NCBI GenBank assembly: GCA_023375785.1
Contig: SZWC01001553.1
Location: forward strand, 100,755-125,812
Source of the DNA: Penium margaritaceum
Lineage: Eukaryota; Streptophyta; Zygnematophyceae; Desmidiales; Peniaceae
Length of the DNA stretch: 25,058 nt
Reading direction: 5' to 3'
The notes beneath the pieces are model-generated. The model worked only from the letters and a program-made list of their open reading frames with translations. It did no database searches and had not been told where the DNA came from. Both the position numbers and the translations under genes were made by a program. This document shows, in pieces, positions 18,530 to 25,058 of this stretch. Each line of letters begins with the position of its first letter. Position 1 is the first letter of the stretch.

Positions 18530-18970
18530 TATAAACGGAACGCGTGGAATGTGTGTTGAGGCTGGCACCGAGCCATTAATGGCCTCATGCGGATTGCCAC
18601 GATGTCATCACTCTTGTGGTAGACGTTGTAGATGCACCACATCCGGGAAAAGCCAGTACTTAGGATAAGGATGTCTCCGCATCTATTTGAGAGGCGTTCG
18701 ACCGGAAGAGGGCCAAGAAATTTGGAGTGGACTAGGTGCAACGGGCATGGTGTTCGGGAGGTGGATCTAGAGTAAGTCTAACGATGCATCTTACTTTGAG
18801 TGCTGACAAGGCAGTCGGTCGCATGCATCTTCTCAAAGGAACCCACACGACGACAGAGGGGTTGTTGTGTCCAAATCAGTTTGGTCACTATGTTGGAGCT
18901 CAGAGAGTTAATTCGATACTACAACAAACACTTGTGCTCGAGGGATACAATACCAATGGCAAACACATGT
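18530..18970 (-). pseudogene. copia pre-integrase and integrase core (C2)
   Basis: Reads FEKMHATDCLVSTQSKMHR (about 18840-18785), the zinc-binding region with its second Cys lost, then LHLVHSKFLGPLPVERLSN (from 18741), which matches LVHSDLFGPLPVESL of copia integrases. Next comes ILSTGFSRMWCIYNVYHKSD, where the family has FIDDFSR, so the first catalytic Asp is gone. RLYHRGEF stands for LRTDRGGEF, with the second Asp replaced. The domain ends at the junction with G3. Much closer to a typical copia sequence in its first part than in the core. Confidence 0.8.
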
Positions 18971-19089
18971 GTAGTTTTGGATAAAGGGGAGGACACATAG
19001 CGAGTACATTGGGCAGCATGACATAAATCAGCCACAAGAGAGACACGAGGCAACGTGATACAAATGTTTGAAATATTCATAGTTACAAA

Positions 19090-19484
19090 TTCTATATAGT
19101 ACTAAACAGAATACCCGTCGTGGTCCATGCACAAACTAATCACAAGAGAGGGGACAAAGAGCACATTGGAAATGTACAAGGGGTTAGACAGACATTTGAA
19201 CCTCGCAACCCTGACATCCTGGACAAGTAGAGATTGAACAAATAATGTACGAACGGATTGCACAGGCCAAGCAGATAAGAAAATCAAATTCATTGCAATG
19301 ACGTGTGGTGTGTGGCACCAGATTTAGTGGTCCAGGTGTCACTTGCCTCATGACCTATTGACAACAATGAGTATTGGCAGTCGAAGATCTCAACCAACAC
19401 ATGATGTAACAGCTGAACATCGCGATGGAGGCCCCCCACAATGCAAGGGCGTGAGAGGCAGATCTCATCGCGAGGAATTCTCAA
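19090..19484 (-). pseudogene. copia protease (C2)
   Basis: The frame 19484-19290 ends in DTWTTKSGATHHTS, aligning with the copia motif W.LDSGATHH; the catalytic Asp is Lys (19323-19325). The next frame (19293-19102) has RVARFKCLSNPLYISNVLFV, then PSLVISL, the strand that precedes the pre-integrase domain. The upstream 19484-19360 part has no zinc knuckle. Confidence 0.7.
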
Positions 19485-19927
19485 CTCCTCAGCTAACCTA
19501 AAATTCTTTCAACCCTCCCTGAAATATTCGATCCTAAAAATTAAGAAGGAGCAACCGTGAGGATGTGGCTGACAAGTTAGGAGGTATAATTCACCGCTGC
19601 AAGGGTCAACAACGACAAACAAAAATTTGACCCCCTGGCCTTGCTTTTGCACAAGATGACCTTGAGTTGGTAGTCGTGTCCCCCAACCATCCAACATCAG
19701 CAAGAGATTGGTGGGACCTTATCAAACGGTCCGTGACACTAGTCTCACATCACCTATTGCCAGTATTCTACCCTTGGGACAGATCAACCGTATTCGGTAA
19801 GACGCGCTGATGCCACCAGAAGGCTTAGGTCTTCTCACGAGCATAATAATTGTACTTTCTGGATGACTAAAAAAAATACCATGTTTGGTACAAGCTAGAA
19901 TGACTTTGGACACATTCCAGTGAGCCA

Positions 19928-20346
19928 CACATTCCATGTGTGGGTCACTGCACGCGAAGATTCCACGAGATCATCACCGGTGCCAACCTTGCCTCAAATG
20001 AGTTATGTTTTCACTACAACAATGGCCTTATATGTGATATCCGTCGGGTAATCGCCATATTCGGTATCAAGAGTGACCTGTCACGAATCATATGAGCCAA
20101 AATAATCAAGAGCGTTAAGTAAAACGCTTGGACATAGGAGTCATATGGTTGGCGATTCCAACACTACGATTATCGTGGTGGCAAAGAATCAGAGCCAATG
20201 GACTCCTTGTCCTACATGGAATTGATGCCGTCGACCAGTATGGTCAATGGATCTACTGCAATTGCAGAAACCCTAGTCACATTTCTCGCAATTGTCGTGA
20301 TAAAAGGCAGGCCGAAAAGGGGGGGAGGTCACAACAAAATGAGTAG
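19928..20346 (+). pseudogene. gypsy gag C-terminus with zinc knuckle (G4)
   Basis: An open stretch from about 19928 reads TRRFHEIITGANLASNE, then LCFHYNNGLICDIRR, then IFGIKSDLSRII and a stop; G1 has the homologous TRRFRAIITGT and IFGTQNDL. Further on, the frame at 20128-20346 ends with the knuckle QWIYCNCRNPSHISRNC. The first Cys of CX2CX4HX4C is Tyr (20254-20256), as in G2. A one-base deletion sits in the ATGGAATTGATG stretch just before it, relative to G2. Confidence 0.75.
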
Positions 20347-21160
20347 GCAAGGAGCAATCTGCACCAAACGACTATCCATGCGAATGGTTGAAATCGCCCC
20401 GAAATGTATACAAGGATGACCAGCTGGTAGTACTACTGGGAGTGCAATTATGAGATTGTGATCTTCAAAGAATAGTACTAGCATTATGGGATGGTGGGGC
20501 CTTGCACAGGTTGTAAGCATCAACATGATCCAGACGTTGGATTGTAAACCAAACTAGTGATGCTTTGAGGGAAAACTCTTATCGAGAGGTTGCAAGTCCA
20601 TGAACTAAGTGAACCACTCTGACTACAAACCAGAGATGTGGGGGACATAACAGTCTGGCGGTCTTGTCTAATGGGTGACCATAAAACCATTCTCGAACAA
20701 GATATCCTGTAACGGTAGAATCCACAAGTAGATTTTAATAGTGGACCTGTCTACATGGAGATCGACGATTGAAAACGACATTAGCCACTTGTGAAGGCAA
20801 AAGCAATAACCCATGTAGCATAAGTGGAAGCAACAGAGCAAACATTGGATCCCAATAAATGATAATGAGTGCTATTGATATCCCCGTACATGACCAAGCA
20901 CTGCATACAACGAGGGGCTCGTTCATGGCTTTTCCATGTGGAACCGGGCAAAGAGGAAGTTGCATGGCAACTGACTCATAGGCCTCAACAACACCAACAA
21001 CGCATAAAGATTTGCATGGGTTCCATAGGACTCACGCCTCTCAGTCAAAAATACGCGGACGTATTTCACGATGAACTCTTGGAAACCCTACCGCTAAGCA
21101 ACAACATTGATCATCACATCGAGTCGAGGCCACATAGCAGACTCACCACCGCATGAACCT
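20347..21160 (+). pseudogene. gypsy protease and protease-RT linker (G4)
   Basis: LALWDGGALH (Asp 20490-20492) is the protease active-site motif, with the Asp and both Gly kept, unlike G2. The rest of the protease to about 20870 has many stops. The frame 20869-21156 (95 codons) covers the linker and the RT entry: YADVFHDELLETLPL, then NIDHHIE, matching the YPDVF...LPP....DH.IE block of gypsy elements. Confidence 0.65.
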
Positions 21161-21960
21161 ATTGCACGAGCGACCATGAGCTCACCGAGCTCAAGCGAAA
21201 ACTTGACAAGATGTTAGAGCAGGGGCTCATTTGACCATCAACATCACTATACACTACACATATCCTATTCATGAAATTTTTTGACGAGATGCAAGTGTTT
21301 GTGGACCACTAGGCGTCGAATTATACATCCACCAAGAACCATTATCCCCTCCCTTGTGGCAACGGACTCTCCGATCAACTTCGGCATGCGAAAATTCTCA
21401 AAGGATCAAACCGCGGAGCAGATATCGCCGTATCAGAGTCGCCACCACAGACACAATAAGACCACCGTTCCAAACTCGACATGGGCACTTTGAGTCCCCA
21501 CTCATGCCGTTTGTACTCACAAATGTCTCGGTAGTATCTATGGCTACGATGAACAACATTCTCCGGCCGTATCTTTGTGACTTTGTCACCGCGTATCTTG
21601 GTGACATCTTGATGTACATTAGCAATTTAGACGAGCCTGGTTGACACCTTTGAAAAGTCCTCAAGGTTTAAAAAAGAGAGATCTTCTCCAGAATCCCCTC
21701 AAAGTGCGACTCAGGCTGTCGCTCAATCGAGTTTTGGGCCTTCATCATCAACGGCGGACGATTCACCATGGACATACAAAAGATAGAAGCAGTCGCCGGA
21801 CGACCAGCACTGGCAAATGTTTGGGAGTGTTGGGTGTTTTTAGGTTTATATATTTGCGACCGTCTATTTGTGAGGGATGATGCAAGAGTGTCAGTGCATC
21901 CCTTTGACCTCTTGGAACAGATTGATTGGAATTGAGGTGATTACAAAGAAGAAGCATCTC
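21161..21960 (+). pseudogene. gypsy reverse transcriptase (G4)
   Basis: ELKRKLDKMLEQGLI followed by a stop and PSTS, then FVDH and NYTSTKNHYPLP (near 21300-21350) give the fingers and palm start. TRHGHFESPLMPFVLTN and the box AYLGDILMY (YLGD at 21594-21605) follow in the frame 21354-21644. The first Asp of YLDD is Gly while the second remains, the mirror of the G2 lesion (YLDG). The thumb region and connection reach about 21960. Stops at the LI*PS and DH*AS points and at least three shifts. Confidence 0.85.
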
Positions 21961-22420
21961 TGACTTTGCAAAATGCTCCAACCTCGGTGCCCGTTCTCCG
22001 ATGAGCAAATCCAATGACAGATTACATTGTGGCAATGGATGCACCTAATCGGGCCATTAGAGCCATTTTCATTCAGGACAACGGCGGTGGAGAGAAACCA
22101 ATCACATAGATATCAAGCAAACTACAAAGAGCAGAGCTCAAATATGCAGTGCACAAGGAAGAAATTCCTGCTATAGTGCATGCATTCAAAACATTACGCA
22201 CTACCTCAAATGTCAACGATGTACTATCTTCACCAAACGCCATGCGGTAAAACAATTGAAAATGCAGTAAAATCCCAACCGTGGACTGACTCAACTAATG
22301 GAGTTTCTTTAATTCAACTACGACTATGACATCTGTTATCCACTTGAAAAAACACATCCGATAGACACAGTCAATTGCCAACCAGATCTAAAGACCAACA
22401 TTGCAACCTTGCATGTGGTC
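21961..22420 (+). pseudogene. gypsy RNase H (G4)
   Basis: Reads YIVAMDAPNRAIRAIF (from about 22021), GGGEKPIT, then KLQRAELKYAVHKEEIPAIV and HAFKTLR, the complete first half of gypsy RNase H. The Asp of the TDAS motif is present (AMDAP). The second half is short and degraded, ending LMEFL, then YDYDICYPLEKTHPIDTVN near 22330-22375, the tail that links to integrase. A stop follows KPIT. Confidence 0.85.
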
Positions 22421-23600
22421 GGAGATACGTATCCTCTATAACTGTTCTATAGCGACTAAGAGCTACACGACGGATACGCTAGAACCAAGTTATCATTTGA
22501 TGCACCCTATTGGCGATGAACATTCATACAACAGTTGGTCATCCCCCTTGCAGTGATGTACAATGTGTGGTACTCGAGGAGTGCCATGCCAGCGTTGTAG
22601 GAGGATAATTTGACGTGGACAAGTCAAAGAATAAGGTGGCGAAGTATAGTTAATGGGAACGGATGTAGGTCGGCATGCCAAGTTCTTGCACGACCACCAA
22701 ATTTCTTATAGATCATTACAACTTCTTCAACGACAGTGATGTCGTTGCAAATGTAGGTCCCTGCAATGAAGTTGCAAATGTAGGTCGGCATGCCAAGTAT
22801 AGTTAACTCGTTGCGATGGAACCGTGGTGCGATATCTCGATGAACTTTTTCACTGGACTACTTGTGACATACGAGGGATGTGACACATGCTCACGGTGTT
22901 TGACAGATTTTTCAAAATTTATCACTTCATCGCTACGACATCCGTACTGATTGTAGAGGATACCGCGTGACTTTTCCTAAGTCACATAATGTCGTTACAC
23001 AATGTGCCATGTACCATCACGAGCGACAGGGACGGTCACTTACAAGCCGTTTTGGCGCGAACTAATGAAACGTCATGGGAGTTGAATTCAATTTTTTGCG
23101 GCATTTCATTCGCAAACCAACGGCCAAACAGAGCGCATAAACCAAAAGCTCAAAGAGCTTCTCCGCACATTACACGAGCCATACGACACTGATGAGATAG
23201 CAAAACTACCTACCACCGAACTCACATGTAACCCCACCACAACAGGAAAAGTGGTGTTCAAAGTGGTCTAAGGTAATATTCCTGTCACAACAGCCAGATG
23301 ACAAAGCATTTTTTGTGGTCGATATACATCATTGCAACTTCTTCAACGACAGTGAAACACGACATGTCCCTGCGAAGACACATACGGCGACAAAGCGAGC
23401 TGGTGACAAGTATTGTAGGGATAATGTCTTCGCAGCTAGTGGAAGGGTCCTCCTCGATGACCCGCAAGGAGGACAGATGTCCTTCGCGAACATAAAATTC
23501 CACGGACAGAATATTGCAAAGCTCAAACTACGGCGGTTCGGACCACTTGACATAAATCGCATGTAAACCCCAGTGGTTGTGTGACTTAAACTCCCCGATA
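22421..23600 (+). pseudogene. gypsy integrase (G4)
   Basis: Zinc region: LEECHASVVGG and FDVDKSKNKVAKY (22560-22650). Core: FTGLLVTYEGCDT, then VFDRFFKIYHF with the first Asp at 22902-22904; PCTITSDRDGHLQAVL with the second Asp at 23025-23027; and FHSQTNGQTERINQKLKELL with the Glu at 23131-23133, about 35 codons later, the D,D35E spacing apart from a small shift. C-terminus: NIKFHGQNIAKLKLRRFGPL (about 23490-23550). All three catalytic residues survive, although the frame is broken. Between zinc finger and core (22645-22810) short local duplications are visible. Confidence 0.88.
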
Positions 23601-23602
23601 CC

Positions 23603-23860
23603 ATGGCGATACATACGGTCTTCCACATCAGCAAGCCGAACCACTACCACGAGCCAAGTGATAATTTTCCTGGCTCAGATGTTCCTCCACCCCCCTTCAT
23701 CCAAGTGGACGGGGATATGGAGTACAGTATCAAGGACATCATTGGACACCACTGGCGTAAAAAGACTACAAGTTACATAGTTAAGTGGCACGGCTACGAC
23801 GACGTGCACAAGAACTGGGAACCCTACTACAACCTTTAAGGCGTCTATCGTCTGATTGAC
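23603..23860 (+). pseudogene. Chromodomain of G4
   Basis: The frame 23603-23839 starts with VFHISKPNHYHEPSDNFPG and a DVPPPPFIQVDGD linker, then a clear chromodomain: EYSIKDIIGHHW, TSYIVKWHGYDD and KNWEPYYNL. Tyr of EYSI and the Trp and Tyr of KWHGY correspond to the aromatic cage that reads methylated lysine in HP1-type chromodomains. This is the best-preserved domain of the window, with no internal stop. G2 has the same domain with a stop before WHGY, and G3 only traces. Confidence 0.9.
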
Positions 23861-23915
23861 AGTTACTTCCACCGTCACCGTCCTTAGCAACATAATGGAT
23901 CGGGATGACATAGCT

Positions 23916-23929
23916 AAAAGGGGGGGAAG
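23916..23929 (+). other. Polypurine tract of G4
   Basis: AAAAGGGGGGGAAG directly before the LTR start (TATTACGTACCAG). It sets the left edge of LTR-D at 23930. Confidence 0.8.
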
Positions 23930-24470
23930 TATTACGTACCAGTTGGACACGAGTCCTTAACAATGCGTGGTCATTGTTGTCATTACTTTCATGGCCCAAC
24001 GCGCGATGAATTGTATATTTTCACGTCAACAGGCTGAAGGCATTTTAGCCAGCTGTCCAATTTGGTGACATACCTTTCTCCTAGCTTTGGAAAATTTTGA
24101 CTACATTCCATAAGCAATGACAAAAGTGTCATGAACAATGTTGATATTTTGATATTGTCCGGTCGACTTCTCGACAGCGCTGGATCTTTATACGATCACG
24201 CCTCGATATTCTCAAAGTCCCCTATTTTCTTTGTGGAGCTTCTTTAAGCAGCCACTCACGGCGTGACCTCACACGTATCGCTCGGCTAAAGCGTCAATAA
24301 CCTAACATATGCCTCGTTGTCATTCTCGACACCGTATGTGTGTGACGAACTCGACACTTGAGAAATGTACAGCTAACGACAAGTGCAGTTCGATTTTAAG
24401 TGCCCCAAACTTCCAATTCGTGTTCTGAACCGCATCTCCCTGTTCATCACATACGCCTCTGACTGACATA
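23930..24470 (+). repeat. LTR-D, 3' LTR of G4
   Basis: Starts TATTACGTACCAGTTGGACACGAG and ends near TCTGACTGACATA, about 541 bp. Its beginning is nearest to LTR-E of G1, and its middle shares the GGCGTGACCTC stretch (near 24260) with the other copies in opposite orientation. Terminal TG and CA are both altered (TA...TA). A TTTATA stretch lies at 24187. Confidence 0.7.
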
Positions 24471-25058
24471 AGATTCAATTGGTTGGATTCGAGACACCAT
24501 GGAAGTTCTCCATGTGCTTCATCCCTACACGTGGTGCCATTTCTTGCAAACTTTGTAACGAGAGTCCAACTTGTGACGATCGAGTTGATTTGTTGGTGGA
24601 ATTCTGAGTGCTGAATTTTACTTGCCTTGAAAAAGAGTCGCGACGCAAGTGCTTTGCTCCTCCTTGCAGGTATTTGCACTGGACATGAACATGCCAAACG
24701 CAATTTCCAAAATGTGCTTCACAAAACTAGTTTGAGCACTACAGATTGGGCCCTTACGCTGAGTTGCGGCGAAGTTGACCCTGCACTGCCGGCTGCAACA
24801 ACATTAGGCACCGTGTTGATGTCCTGGAGGTGCGAGCATCTAGATACTGATGGAGGTTGTTTCGTTGCAACAGACGCTACAGACCAGACGAGTGTCGCAT
24901 TTTCTCCTGGCCTCCATTCTGTGCTGGCGTCAGGTAGATTTCTCCGGCCGGCATAGATTTTCATCGCCTAGACATCTTCAGCATGCACCGTGATGTTTGC
25001 GATTTCTCCATCGAGCGACTTGGATTTGCCCTGTGATGTTGGGAAAACCGTGTATCAT
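24471..25058. other. Right flank, no recognised element
   Basis: No LTR or pol motif is visible. The plus strand is open from about 24620 to 24956 (TTG start, about 109 codons; contains GGCFVATDATDQTS) and Ala/Leu/Ser-rich. I do not recognise a family, and no ATG opens it, so it could be an exon fragment or chance. A 127-codon minus frame (24703-24320) overlaps LTR-D and is probably noncoding. Confidence 0.35.

Larger units (their letters stand above)
18530..19925 (-). mobile_element. C2: fragment of a second copia element
   Basis: Minus-strand copia remains without LTRs: protease motif near 19323, its C-terminal strand, pre-integrase and zinc region, and start of integrase core. It breaks off near 18530 against the G3 integrase. 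RT and RNase H are absent. To the right, 19485-19925 holds two minus frames (64 and 71 codons) without recognisable motifs, which by position may be gag; the border with G4 lies somewhere between 19500 and 19928. Confidence 0.7.
19928..24470 (+). mobile_element. G4: chromovirus lacking its 5' LTR
   Basis: The only plus-strand element. Order: gag C-terminus, zinc knuckle, protease, RT, RNase H, integrase, chromodomain, polypurine tract, LTR-D. This is the standard chromovirus order and the most complete pol here, about 4.5 kb. The left end is truncated within gag against C2. All domains carry stops or shifts. Shared motifs with G2 (QWIY..C knuckle, ACCTCGGTGCC before RNase H, VPPP linker before the chromodomain) make them one family. 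Confidence 0.9.

Noticed and set aside
2935..24470. G1 and G4 as two halves of one element separated by an inversion
   Set aside because: Their LTR starts are similar, but their gag regions overlap by about 150 bases (both contain the TRRF...CFHxNN block), so they are separate copies.

Overview
This 25 kb window looks like a heterochromatic block of a large, repeat-rich eukaryotic genome, most probably a streptophyte (land plant or charophyte alga). The reasons are plant-type Ty3/gypsy chromoviruses and Ty1/copia elements, a primer-binding site complementary to initiator tRNA-Met, a Tigger/pogo-like DDE transposase, and no intact gene. The species cannot be fixed from this sequence. No bacterial operon, rRNA, tRNA or CRISPR is visible. 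Almost everything is decayed mobile DNA: stops, frameshifts and deletions interrupt every recognisable protein.

Layout. (1) 34-420: four copies of a 48-base hairpin unit whose stems keep pairing through compensatory changes. (2) about 510-2607, minus: a broken Tigger/pogo-like (DDE_1) transposase. (3) about 2935-4532, minus: G1, the 5' half (LTR plus gag) of a gypsy element. (4) 4636-16346, minus: G2, a gypsy chromovirus with both LTRs, split by (5) C1, a full-length copia element at 6082-12796 that sits in the RT/RNase H junction of G2 and is flanked by a near-matching 5-bp target duplication (CTGCC/CTACC). (6) 16663 to about 18525, minus: G3, the 3' half of another chromovirus (integrase, chromodomain, polypurine tract, LTR). 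(7) about 18530-19925, minus: C2, a copia fragment (protease, pre-integrase, integrase). (8) about 19928-24470, plus: G4, a chromovirus lacking its 5' end but carrying gag zinc knuckle, protease, RT, RNase H, integrase, chromodomain, polypurine tract and 3' LTR. (9) 24471-25058: unassigned sequence with one uncertain open frame.

How the parts relate. G1, G2, G3 and G4 belong to one chromovirus family: five LTRs of about 510-560 bp share their ends, and the gag, integrase and chromodomain remnants align between them. G3, G2 and G1 lie head to tail on the minus strand, so a plausible history is repeated insertion of one family into the same chromatin, followed by the copia insertion into G2 and long decay. 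Each pol copy has lost catalytic residues in a different way (RT box YLDG in G2, YLGD in G4, YVGN in C1), so they died or decayed independently. No element here looks capable of autonomous movement.

The most distinctive signal that ordinary transposon annotation does not explain is the covarying hairpin array at the left end.
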